NCBI RefSeq assembly: GCF_003047265.1
Contig: NZ_PZYY01000006.1
Coordinates: 355,355-419,354, forward strand
Reading direction: 5' to 3'
From: Nocardioides terrigena
Lineage (GTDB): Bacteria > Actinomycetota > Actinomycetes > Propionibacteriales > Nocardioidaceae
Length of the DNA: 64,000 bases
The stretch's first letter is position 1. Every line of letters starts with the position of its first letter. The translations under genes and the position numbers were made by a program. This document shows, piece by piece, positions 9,701 to 17,800 of the stretch. The notes under the pieces are model-generated. The model was not told the DNA's origin. It made no database searches and saw only the letters and a list, made by a program, of their open reading frames with translations.

Positions 9701-9938
9701 CACCGGCGCCGGGTCCCTGACCACGTGGTACGCCCACATGGCGACTGTCAGCGTCAGCCGCGGCCAGACCGTCGCAGCCGGCGAGCCGATCGGCCAGATC
9801 GGCAAGGAGGGCAACGTCTCCGGCTGCCACCTCCACTTCGAGGTCCACCTCAAGAACGGCTCCATCTACGGCCCCGACAACGTCGATCCCTCGGCTTGGC
9901 TCGCAGAGAACGCATCACGCCCGAGCCGCGCCGTGTGA
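6792..9938 (+). CDS. Secreted five-domain VirB1-like protein: two EEP nuclease folds, transglycosylase, M15-like and M23 peptidase
   Basis: 1048 aa with an N-terminal membrane or signal helix (residues 5-33). Domains in order: EEP-fold nuclease/phosphatase 1 (about 66-305; N in QANI, E in LNEA, H in STHH, DTN in GGDTNT, final SDHH); a lysozyme-like transglycosylase (about 350-485; catalytic E in QESK, then GDRDSGGLFQQRPS); EEP domain 2 (about 518-753; LQEV, GDFND, IDHVYG, ADHP); an M15/ARB_07466-like domain (about 766-880; HPAGLAADF and HLDHVH); and an M23/LytM peptidase (about 905-1040; HTGTDF and HLHFE). Both EEP copies keep all the expected acidic, Asn and His positions. The cell-wall domains fit a VirB1-type role, opening peptidoglycan for the conjugation channel. 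The role of two nuclease-fold domains on a secreted protein is unknown. Confidence 0.82.
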   Translation: MKKLLLAGLPVLIIFMGLPFLVTLMVVMTTTAAAECRTQSSQGTVPTELGDLGAIDGPVGGPVNGKITMAQANIPRRSGLDGFRASMPKVLSQNPEFVTLNEASGWSLEQIEAATPGYSAFRVAAPAGTGTGAEQAMGNVVLWKSSTWTKVNGGRVQLVDDDKTFYDGRPVTWDRFATWVMLRRADGSVVSVVSTHHMTNPHRWPKQHGNPPLTRPQQYGAGMDILLQLRNSLAAHGPVLIGGDTNTQASYTDIPWTAAAKMKAAGYGWHNHGVDFIFFPHHQGARLEQGWDGTMVSDHHWLSARIAMNGAGPESAPETTTTTDGIVPAATTARTSAEPPAGDVLAQLMRLRFASNYPTMTAEQARDAITIAQVARDLEIPRYGLQIAIAAAIQESKLVNLTGGDRDSGGLFQQRPSAGWGSRAEITNPVLAARAFFGQAQHTGNPGLLDIPGWQNMPLTQAVQAVQRSGYPDAYAQWEDVAGDITDLLGGDLPDLPDDGSTTNVANCQGETVNPITVGTLNLLGAGHTDKPGERPGYDTWDKRLPGAMRTIENAGVTIAGLQEVHGPQAQALENQYAAKWGIYPASGKAQNRVIWDRNEWEKTDRRLVDIPYFGGKDVGMPLVQLTSTTTGQVIWVWSIHNPANTQGNAAGHRQEALRRQLATMTELAGTGTPAVILGDFNDGKDGNNSSHCALTPELSNAFGGSADPCKEPKQDAPIDHVYGANLTWASAAVDTSTQASKIADHPLVTATTAGSSAGCAVDSDTAEAKYNLGPVKPQLTQLVNILGPMFDIKTVGGYRESATDPNGHPAGLAADFMVPLSAAGRAQGDRLAAYAKANAQKLGIDYIIWYQRIWSVARAGEGWRPMEDRGSATENHLDHVHINVKPGASVQPVGLEGASCDEVVYPVPAQYVGTDNHNWHETGAYWSKWHTGTDFSAPCGTTVYAAHAGTIEIDTTQRSWAGPQLVKVTTGAGSLTTWYAHMATVSVSRGQTVAAGEPIGQIGKEGNVSGCHLHFEVHLKNGSIYGPDNVDPSAWLAENASRPSRAV

Positions 9939-9970
9939 TCGCACCGGAGCACTGACGGCACATAGGTGAC
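9936..9970 (+). promoter_or_regulatory. Bipartite box, copy 1 (upstream of coupling-protein operon)
   Basis: TGATCGC at 9936-9942 and AGGTGAC at 9964-9970, separated by 21 nt. It lies 45 nt upstream of the ATG at 10016 and starts the VirD4 operon. One of eight copies with the same spacing. Confidence 0.75.
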
Positions 9971-10015
9971 CAGCGAGGCCCAACGACCCACGACCGCCTG
10001 GAGGTGGCGAGACCG

Positions 10016-10618
10016 ATGCAGCGTGAGCGACGACGAGACCCCTACCCGTGGACCTGGGAGATCCCCGTAGCGGTGGCCTTGGCGACCCTGTTCGTCAGTG
10101 TCATCGGCATCCAGCTCGGACGATCAGTCGCCAATCTGCTCGCCGGCGCCGGATGGACATGGCCCGACGCCAACGCCGGCGCGTTCCCCTCACCCATCGG
10201 CACCGCCTTCTGGACCAGCCTTCCTGGCGTCCTCGGCGGACACGCCGACGCCGGGCTGCCGAGCCCCACGTCCGACGGTCTGGCCGGTAGCGGCCTGGTC
10301 TGGGTCAGCCTCGCCCTGGCCGAGGTCGCGCTGCTCACCGCGACCATCTGGCTCGGCGCGCGGGCCTACCAGCGCTGGGGCCCGGGCCGCATGCGAGGCA
10401 TGGCGACCGCAGCCGAGGCCGAGAAGCTGCTCGGCGTCACCCGGCTCCGCAAGGTCGCCGGCATCGTCCGCCCGGACCTCTACGGCAAGCACGCCGCCGC
10501 GACACCGGCACCGGTCCAGCGCACCGCCGGCGACCTCACCGAACAACCCGGCCCGCAGCTGGGCCACGGCCTCAGCCCGTGGCTCCTGGACGGCCGCCGA
10601 ACGAAGGAAGACCGATGA
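10016..10618 (+). CDS. Two-helix membrane protein of the coupling-protein operon
   Basis: 200 aa. One membrane segment lies around residues 18-40 and a second around 100-120, with an outside loop of about 60 residues between them. The cytoplasmic C-terminus contains AEAEKLLGVTRLRK. A small two-helix protein directly before the VirD4 ATPase is common in actinobacterial transfer operons and may anchor the coupling protein, which lacks its own membrane helices here (inference). GGAGG at 10000-10004 sits 11 nt before this ATG; an in-frame GTG at 10004 is the alternative start. The stop overlaps the next ATG (ATGA). Confidence 0.6.
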   Translation: MQRERRRDPYPWTWEIPVAVALATLFVSVIGIQLGRSVANLLAGAGWTWPDANAGAFPSPIGTAFWTSLPGVLGGHADAGLPSPTSDGLAGSGLVWVSLALAEVALLTATIWLGARAYQRWGPGRMRGMATAAEAEKLLGVTRLRKVAGIVRPDLYGKHAAATPAPVQRTAGDLTEQPGPQLGHGLSPWLLDGRRTKEDR

Positions 10619-10899
10619 GCAACGAGACCCCACTGCACGGCAACCCGTCACTTCGCACCTGCGGCCGCCGTCGGAGCGGCATCAGCTGTCGCCGCCGCGG
10701 ACACCGGCCGGTCCTCGTCGAGCGCCACTACTACGTGGCTGCCGGCCAGGTGGAACTCCTCTGCGAGGCGCGCGACCTGCTGTCCGACGCCTCTTTCCCG
10801 CTCCTCGGTCGCCGAGCAGAAGAACGCCACGGCCGTGCGGTGATCTGCCGTCGCTGCCTCGCCCCGAGCGGGGACACCGTTCCCGAGGTGGCGCGATGA
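10615..10899 (+). CDS. Small Arg/Cys-rich protein between transfer genes
   Basis: 94 aa, not recognised. It is joined to both neighbours by ATGA overlaps (10615 and 10896), which is the main argument that it is translated. It is basic with several cysteines, including CRRCLAP near the end, suggesting a small metal-binding or nucleic-acid-binding protein. It sits between the two-helix membrane protein and the coupling ATPase, so a role around the coupling complex is plausible but unproven. Confidence 0.5.
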   Translation: MSNETPLHGNPSLRTCGRRRSGISCRRRGHRPVLVERHYYVAAGQVELLCEARDLLSDASFPLLGRRAEERHGRAVICRRCLAPSGDTVPEVAR

Positions 10900-12374
10900 A
10901 GCTGAGGTTCGACCCCTGGGACGTGGGCTGGCGCATCGGTGATGCCCACGAGCCGCGAGGCGGCGAGCTGTGGGTGCCGTGGGACCGCACCGCCGGCGTA
11001 ATCGGCCCGCAGGGATCCGGCAAGACCCTCGACCTGCTCACCCCTGCGCTGCTCGGCGCTCCGGGTGCCGCCCTGGTGACACTGACGAAGGTCGAGGACC
11101 TGCTGCTCAGCCTGACCGAGCGTTCCCGCGACGACCGGCCGTGCGTGGTGCTCGACCCCTTCGGACTGGCCGAGGGCGTCGTCGACGAGCTGATCTGGGA
11201 CCCGATCGCCGGCTGCGTGGACCCCAAGGTCGCCGAGCGGCGCGCCAAGGCTTTCACCGCCGGCACCGTCAAGGGCGCGATCACCGGCGGCACCGGCGAC
11301 GATGCTGCGCGGTTCTACGCCGCCGAGTCCGCGAAGGTGCTGCAGGGCTACTTCCACGCCGCGGCGCTGACCGGTAGGACGCTCGAGGACGTGCTGCAGT
11401 GGGTCGCCAACCCCACCGCAGCCACCCAGCCGATGGAGATCTTGCGGCGGCACCCGCACGCTGAGCCGTTCTGGCACGGCCTCCTGCACGGTGCGCTGAA
11501 CGGTGACGACCGCACCGCCGGCAACACCGTCACCACGGTGCAGCAGGCGGTCTCGCTGTTCTTCCAGGCCGACATCCGCCGCCGCTGCATTCCCAGCCCC
11601 GGACGTCCCGCCACCGACCTCGCCGGCGTGATCCGTCGACGCGGCACCATCTACCTGCTCGGCCGCGAAGACCCCTACGCCTCGGCCAGCCCGCTGATGA
11701 CCGCCGTGGCCGAGCACGTCTTGGACACCGGCCTGCTGCTGGCCAACAGCTCCCCGTGGGGCGGCCGGCTGTGCCCGCCCCTGGTCTCGGTGCTCGACGA
11801 GCTGCCGTCGACCGCGCCGCTTCCGACCCTCCGTACCCGAATGGCCAACGAGCGCGCCCTGGGGCTGTCGTTCATTTGGGCCGCCCAGACTCGGCCCCAG
11901 CTGACCAGCATCTTCGGTGAGCACGAGGCCCGAGCACTGCTCGGCCTCACCAACGCCCTGGTGATGTTCGGCGGCTCCAAGGACGTCGCCTTCAACCAGG
12001 AGATCTCCGACCTCCTCGGAACGGTCCGCATCGGGCGGGTCACCCACTCCACCGGCGGAGCCAGTGGCGGTGGGCGCAGCTTCTCCGGCGACGACATCCC
12101 GATCATGCGGCCCGAGGAAGTCCGGCAACTGCCCGAACGCCAAGCTCTGGTCGTCGCCGAGAACGGCAAGCCGATCATCGCCAAGCTGCACCGCTGCGTC
12201 GAAGGCAAGGCAGGGGAACGCCTGCTGGCCGACCAGCGGGCGCTGCGCGAGCGCCTCACCAACGACCGGCGCATGGTCATCACCCCCGAGGCCCGAGCCA
12301 CCGCGGCGCTCGTCGAGGCACGCCGTCTCGGCTTCGTCGACGACGAGACCGACCACGCAAGGAGTGAACTGTGA
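10896..12374 (+). CDS. VirD4/TraG-like coupling ATPase
   Basis: 492 aa. Walker A GPQGSGKT lies at about residues 38-45, Walker B (SVLDELPS) near 298, and a C-terminal RecA-like half contains IWAAQTRPQL, characteristic of VirD4/TraG/TraM-recognition proteins. These ATPases bring the relaxase-DNA complex to the secretion channel. No membrane helix is present at the N-terminus; the two-helix protein two genes upstream probably anchors it. The frame is open far upstream, but ATG 10896 overlaps the preceding stop and is followed at once by family-like sequence. It overlaps the next gene through a GTGA at 12371. Confidence 0.82.
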   Translation: MKLRFDPWDVGWRIGDAHEPRGGELWVPWDRTAGVIGPQGSGKTLDLLTPALLGAPGAALVTLTKVEDLLLSLTERSRDDRPCVVLDPFGLAEGVVDELIWDPIAGCVDPKVAERRAKAFTAGTVKGAITGGTGDDAARFYAAESAKVLQGYFHAAALTGRTLEDVLQWVANPTAATQPMEILRRHPHAEPFWHGLLHGALNGDDRTAGNTVTTVQQAVSLFFQADIRRRCIPSPGRPATDLAGVIRRRGTIYLLGREDPYASASPLMTAVAEHVLDTGLLLANSSPWGGRLCPPLVSVLDELPSTAPLPTLRTRMANERALGLSFIWAAQTRPQLTSIFGEHEARALLGLTNALVMFGGSKDVAFNQEISDLLGTVRIGRVTHSTGGASGGGRSFSGDDIPIMRPEEVRQLPERQALVVAENGKPIIAKLHRCVEGKAGERLLADQRALRERLTNDRRMVITPEARATAALVEARRLGFVDDETDHARSEL

Positions 12375-13072
12375 CCACCGAGCAGCAGACCCGCCGGGCG
12401 GCACCCACGCTGATGGTCTTCCCGTTCCCCGTCCCCGGGGGCCACGTCCGGCTCGCCTACCGCGAGCTCCACATCGCCATCAACGGCACCGAGGAGGAGA
12501 AGAAGGCCCTCGGCAACCACGGGCTGCTGTCGCGGCCCTGGGAGCCGGCAACCTGCCTGGACCCCGAGCTGCGTCACGACCTGTGGGAGTGGCTCGAGGA
12601 CGTCGTGATCTGGCTCAACCGCGAGTACACCTGGGACGTCTCCGGGCTCATCCCCAGCTGCTGGCCTCTGCACCCGCACTTGGTCCACGAGATCGCCGTC
12701 CTTGCCGACCAGCGCCGGCGGGCCGGCCTGGCGATGACCAGCGACGCGCTCGAGGAGTGGCACCGCTACTGCCTTCCGGCGTTCACCGACCGGATGCGCA
12801 ACAGGCTGCGCACCCACTGCGACGACGAGCACAAGAGCTGGCCGGCCAAGCCGCGCCACAGCGAGCACCTGGCCGACGGCAGCCGACAGCGCCGCGAGAA
12901 CACGTTTGCCCAAGACATCGACGCTCTGCCCGTCAACCGGCGGGCACACGAAAAGTCGCCGGACGGTCCACCGCGGCTCGGCCTCGTCGACCTCGACACC
13001 GGCGAGATCCACGACGACGAGCTGGGCGGCGCTCAGCCGCGCACCCGCACCGAGAAGGGACCCCGCGAGTGA
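12371..13072 (+). CDS. Conserved protein of unknown function after virD4
   Basis: 233 aa, GTG start overlapping the coupling-protein stop. No membrane segment or catalytic motif is seen. The first 150 residues are rich in Trp, His and Leu with segments such as WLEDVVIWLNREY and SCWPLHPHLVHE, suggesting a compact helical fold. The last 80 are charged and probably disordered. The position in the transfer operon suggests a cytoplasmic helper of the coupling protein or relaxosome. The short phrase LVDLDTGEIHDDE near the end may be a docking tail (inference). Confidence 0.55.
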   Translation: MTTEQQTRRAAPTLMVFPFPVPGGHVRLAYRELHIAINGTEEEKKALGNHGLLSRPWEPATCLDPELRHDLWEWLEDVVIWLNREYTWDVSGLIPSCWPLHPHLVHEIAVLADQRRRAGLAMTSDALEEWHRYCLPAFTDRMRNRLRTHCDDEHKSWPAKPRHSEHLADGSRQRRENTFAQDIDALPVNRRAHEKSPDGPPRLGLVDLDTGEIHDDELGGAQPRTRTEKGPRE

Positions 13073-13425
13073 TGCATATGAACGAACGCTCCGAGGCCAT
13101 CCGCCGAGCCCAGCGCGCCCTCAAGGCTCTCGGCGAGCACCCGCGCTCAAGCAAGAAGGAGCTCGGCCACGCGCGCGAACACGTCAACGCCTGTTACTCC
13201 CACGGCTCGGGTGAGGACGTGTGGAACGCCGTTGCACAGGTCGAGGCCATGGCCGATCGCCGCTACGGCGTACCGAGCACAGAGGAGCAGCGTCAGATGG
13301 TCGGGGCGACCGAGGACCTCGAGGAGCCTGCGACAGCCGCCCGCGGCCGAGCGGCCGAGGACCGCGCAATCCCGTCGACGTCGGCGACCCCAGACGTGGA
13401 GCTCGCGCCCACTGCATCGCCATGA
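13072..13425 (+). CDS. Small helical protein ending the transfer operon
   Basis: 117 aa starting at an ATG that overlaps the preceding stop (TGATG); a second ATG two codons later is the alternative. The first 80 residues form a charged, Ala-rich helical region with GEHPRSSKKELGHAREHVNAC, and the remaining tail is Pro/Ala/Thr-rich. No known family. It is probably co-translated with the upstream gene. Confidence 0.5.
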   Translation: MHMNERSEAIRRAQRALKALGEHPRSSKKELGHAREHVNACYSHGSGEDVWNAVAQVEAMADRRYGVPSTEEQRQMVGATEDLEEPATAARGRAAEDRAIPSTSATPDVELAPTASP

Positions 13426-13567
13426 AGTGGGCACGACGGGCACAAGACGGCGTCAGAACGCCGCTGAGAGAACGGAAACCCCTGCCAGCGGGTAGTCACA
13501 CACCGCTTCGTTGTGGGAGAGCCATTCTGAGCGTTCTCGCCCCGTCGACCACCCAGGCGTAGAACTG

Positions 13568-14371
13568 ATGCCGGATCAGCTGACCTCAGCGCTCCTCATC
13601 GTGGTGGCTATCGCCTACCTCGGCGGAGCCGTTCTGTTGATCGTGGCGCTTGCCAAGGTCCTGCTCGCCTGGTCGGTCAGCTGGCGCACCAGCGGGCAAA
13701 CCAGCCCGGTCGAAGTCATGCTGCAGCAGCGGGCCGCCGCGGCGATGGCCGCGGTCGCCGCAGTCGCGAACGTCCCGCCTCCGGCAACCGACGTCGTTGC
13801 GATCCTGGGCGCCCCGGTCGCCGGGGAAGCCGATGCGACCGCGGGCGATGGTGGTCTCGCGGTGACCCGCTTCCGGGCTGGTCGTCCCCCCACCGTGGTG
13901 TTCGCGCGGGCCGCGCTCACCGGCCTCAGCGTCGGCGCGGTGCAGAGCCTGGCCGCCCACGAGCTCGGCCACGTCATCCGCCGCGAGCGCAGTTCGGCGG
14001 CGGCGCGGTACTCGTGGCTGGTCGGTTACCTACTCCTCGTGTTGGCAGGCGCTGGTCTCACTGCAGCTGCTCTTGTGGCCTCGCCCCAGCTGGCCGGCCC
14101 CTCGTTGCTGGCCACGATGAGTGCGGCCGTGGCGTTTCTCGGTCTCCGCTTCACCTTCGACCGGCGCGAGGAGGCTGCCGCCGATCTCTTCGCCATCGAC
14201 CTGACTCGCGACCTGGACGCGGCCGCGGAGCTGATGCGGTTCTACGAGAAAAGCCTGGCGTGGCCGACGCCCGACGGCGGCCCCGCGTGGTCGCGGCTGG
14301 AGCGGCGGTGGTTCGCAACCCACCCCGAGCCGCAGGCGCGGCTCGCAGCCATGCGCCGTCGCCTTGGGTGA
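13568..14371 (+). CDS. M48 family zinc metallopeptidase, membrane-bound
   Basis: 267 aa. A membrane helix lies at about residues 8-32. The zinc motif HELGH is near 131-135, two further hydrophobic segments lie around 148-195, and the third-ligand region REEAAADLFA follows near 200. This is the HtpX/M48 arrangement, an inner-membrane protease with its active site facing the cytoplasm. Such peptidases occur in actinobacterial mobile elements, and a role in trimming or quality control of the transfer apparatus is possible. A second protein of the same layout at 43.7-44.6 kb has lost the motif. ATG 13568 is chosen because the upstream in-frame stretch does not look like protein. Confidence 0.75.
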   Translation: MPDQLTSALLIVVAIAYLGGAVLLIVALAKVLLAWSVSWRTSGQTSPVEVMLQQRAAAAMAAVAAVANVPPPATDVVAILGAPVAGEADATAGDGGLAVTRFRAGRPPTVVFARAALTGLSVGAVQSLAAHELGHVIRRERSSAAARYSWLVGYLLLVLAGAGLTAAALVASPQLAGPSLLATMSAAVAFLGLRFTFDRREEAAADLFAIDLTRDLDAAAELMRFYEKSLAWPTPDGGPAWSRLERRWFATHPEPQARLAAMRRRLG

Positions 14372-14588
14372 CTTCTCGAACGCGGCGGCGAAACACCTCT
14401 GGTAGCAGCCGGGCCGACCTCGTTGGCCCGTTCAGCGGCTGGCAGCCGACGTAGTCCATCCGGTCGGCTGCGGCCTGGGTAGACCCTGGCTTCTTCGCTG
14501 CGTGAGGATGACGATCGTGACTCCAACCGATCTGGGACCAGTTTGGCGGCAGCACAATTGCTCACGTAAGCACAGGACCTTTCTGACG
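14372..14588. other. Intergenic stretch without recognised feature
   Basis: About 220 nt between the M48 gene and the small Cys protein. No convincing gene, strong hairpin, bipartite box or repeat is visible. The stretch probably holds the promoter of the small gene. Confidence 0.5.
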
Positions 14589-14810
14589 ATGGCGAAGTGC
14601 ATCTGGAACGACGCTCCGTGGGTCTCCGGCGAAGGAGCTATCGCGTTGGTGGCGTGCAGACCTTCTGGGCCTGTCAGGTACCGGCACGGAGCCGTGTCCC
14701 TGCACCAGACGGCTGATAGTGCATTGGAGGCCAAGACGTTGATCGACGAGACCGGCTGCGGAGGCCGCTGTCACCGCGACCACAGGATCGTGCAGCTGGT
14801 CTTACCGTGA
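14589..14810 (+). CDS. Small Cys-containing conserved-looking protein
   Basis: 73 aa. It starts MAKCIWNDAPWV and ends with a Cys/His cluster, CGGRCHRDH, followed by IVQL. The Cys-Gly-Gly-x-Cys end and the pattern of short hydrophobic strands resemble small actinobacterial hypothetical proteins, and it stands out from the non-coding-like surroundings. An in-frame GTG at 14502 would add 29 residues that do not look conserved. It converges on the relaxase gene with 27 nt between the stops. Function unknown; it may bind zinc. Confidence 0.45.
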   Translation: MAKCIWNDAPWVSGEGAIALVACRPSGPVRYRHGAVSLHQTADSALEAKTLIDETGCGGRCHRDHRIVQLVLP

Positions 14811-14837
14811 CGCCAGCCTGCGGGCTTCCGGAGCGGG

Positions 14838-17800
14838 TCAGCGGCGAGGAGTACCGCGGCGGGGCGGCCGCGGACGGTTCACGTCCTGCCGATCTCGTGC
14901 CACGCCCGGCGACTGGGTCGGCGCCGGGGTGCCTTCGCCGGTGTCGATCGGGATCTCGAGGCGGGACACGATCCGGTAGCGCAGGTCACGGGCAGGGCTG
15001 TCGCCCAGGGGCTTCTCAGCGACCAGGCCGCGCGTGGCGGCGCCGACGTCGTGACCCTGCTCGTGGGCCTGCTGCAGCATCGCGGCGGTGGCCGGCCAGT
15101 CGCCCTGCTCGAGCAGCCGCGGGTCGAGCTCGCGAGCCAAGGTGGCCCACCGCTCGGCCGGGGTCTTCTCGGCCGCGGCCGAGAGCCGTGCGCGAACCTC
15201 GCTGCTCTTGTGGAGCTCGGCCAGTGCCGCCTTCCGCGGGTCGGCATCCCAGGTCTTGATCGCGTCGCGCAGGTCCCGTCGCGCTTGCAACTGGGAGAAC
15301 TGCAGCCGGGCCCGGACCTGGTTGACGCCCGGCTCCCAGGCGCGGCTGGGACGTGCCGAGATGACCCGCATGGCGGCCAGATGTGCCTGCTCCGGGGCGA
15401 GGTTGTCCAGCCGCTCGGTGAGCAACTGGTCACCGAGCGAGCGGAAGGCGGGCTGGCCGCTGGCCACCGCGGCAGTGAGCGCGGCGGGCCCGCGCTGGGC
15501 GAGCAGGTCGGCGGGGTCGAGGCCGTCGGGGAACCGCGCGAAGCCGGGGTCGAGGCCGTGCGGGGTGAGCATCCAGAAGTCCCGCTCGGCCGCGACCTGG
15601 CCAGCGAGGTCGGCGTCGGTGGCCACGATCGGGTCGCGGCCGACGGCAGCCAGCTGGGCGGCCTGCTCATCGGTCAGCGACGTGCCGAGCGGCGCTACGC
15701 CGAGGTAGAGGCCGTGGCTGGCGATCGTGACCGCCACGGCGTCCATCGGGCCCTCGACGATCACTGGGACCGCACCCTCGGCGAGCAGTTCGTCGACGAC
15801 ACCGAATAGCTGGGCGCCCTTGTGGAAGAGCGGGGTGTCGGCTGTGTTGAGGTACTTCGGGCCGCCCTTGTCGGCGTCGGTGAGGTCGGGCCGGCGGCGG
15901 CCGACGAAGCCGAGCACTTCGCCCTGGTGGATCACCGGGAACATCACGCGGTCGCGGAACCGGTCGATGAGGCGACCGGTGCTGGCCTCGGTGGCGACGC
16001 CGGTGGCCACCATCTCGGCGTCACTGACACCGCCGCCGCGCAGGTGGTCGACCAGGTTGGTCCACCCGGCTGGCGCCTGACCGGGACGGAACCGCTCGTC
16101 GCCGGCGAGGTCGATGCCGAACCGTCCGGTGAGGTAGTCGCGGCCCCACGAGTCGGTGAACCGGGCCTCGAAGAAGGCCTGTGCCATGTCGTTGATCTCG
16201 AGTATGCGCTCCCGCGTGACGGGGGAGGACTGCCACTCCTCGGCCCGCTGGTACATGACCCGGAGGTCGGCGTCGGTGGGCTCCAGTCGGCTGCCGCCGA
16301 GGTCGCGGATGTAGGCGGCCAGCGTCAGGTCGGGCTCGACGAACTGGTCCTCGTCGACGTCGACCAGGTCGCCGGCATCGACGTCGACCAGGGCCTCGGC
16401 GGGCGCGTCGACCAGGTGCTCGTCGTACGGGCCGCGGTCCTCGGCGAGCGGCCAGTCGGCCCAGTCGGTGTCGGTGGCGTGGTCGACGAGCGTCGCCGGG
16501 TCCGGCTCGATCCCGTCCCACAGGTCTGCCGGCGGCTCGTCGAAGTGGTACTCGTGCGCGTGCTCGTCGGGAGCGGTCTCCAGCGCGATGGAGGTCCGCC
16601 AGACCAGCGCCTGGCACTCGTCGACGCCCTCCCAGCCGTCGCTCGGCATCGCCCGGCCGGCACCCAGCAGGGCCTCGACCTGCCAGCCGCGCTGCACGCC
16701 GTGGTCCACGTTCGACACCAGCGCGGGCCACCAGGTGCTGGCCTGGATGCTCGCGGCGCGCTCGGGACCGAGCAGATCCGCGAGTCGCGGAGTCCACTCG
16801 GTGGTGACGCTCTCACCGTGGGAACCGTCGCCGATCTGGGAGGCCACGGCCGGGGTGAGCTGACGGGCCATGCGCCACCACACGGCCGCCGCGGCGTGCT
16901 CGTCGGGCAGCGGCCCGGCCGGGTGGTCGGCCGCGGTGGCGGTGCGCAGCAGCTCGTGGGCGGTGACGCCCGCGCGGGACATCGCGGCCAGCCGCTCGGC
17001 GAGCAGCGGGGTGAACTCGTCGTCGCGGACCTGCGGGGCCAGCGAGTAGAGCAGCTGGCGCCATTCCTTGAGCGCCGGCGTGTGGTCGCCGGTGACGGCG
17101 CGGTTGAGCCGTCGCTGCCAGGTCGCGGAGGCCTTCTGCAGCTGCGGTGCACCGGTCGGTCGCCGGTCGCCGACCGGGACCTGGATGGCGGCCCGCCAGA
17201 CCTCGACGTTGGCGACCGTGGCGGCCTCGGGCCGCAGGCCGTTCTGGGCCCATGCCGGCAGCGCGGCATGGTCGGTCGCCCGCGCGCGGACCTGCTCGGC
17301 GAGGTCGGTGACCAGGTGCGCGCGCTGAGCGAGGTAGGCGCCCCAGTGCGGATCGTCGGCCAGCCGGGCCGGCACCGCAGGCATCCACGGCAGCGGGCCG
17401 GCGCCAGCGTTGCGCAGCCCCGAGGCGTCCAGGCGCCAGTCGAGGACCGCGGCGCGGTCGTGCGCGGTCTCCAGCTCCCGGTCGCCGGCGGCACCCCGGA
17501 GCGCGTCGACCGGGTGCTCACCTGCCGCACCGAGCAGCAGCAGGTGCGCCCGCAGGGTCGGCCAGGCGGCCTCCTCCGAGAGGCCGGGGACGAGTGTCTC
17601 GACCGCGTTGTCCAGGGCGTCGACCACGTTGACCGGGGTGCCGTCGGCGCCGGCGATCGTGTCGTGGCGCAGCAGGTGCTCGGCCGCGACGTAGAGACTG
17701 TCGAGGTAGCGCTGGGAGGCCTCGCCGAGCCGGGTGGCCGGGTCGGCCTGCTCGCGCAGCAGGCTGGTCGCGGACCGCTGGGTGTCGTCGCGCGCCAGCA

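Noticed and set aside
6543..9848. 1101-codon open frame on the minus strand
   Set aside because: It lies opposite the five-domain hydrolase gene, is dominated by Gly/Val/Asp/Arg repeats typical of antisense GC-rich frames, and shows no domain.
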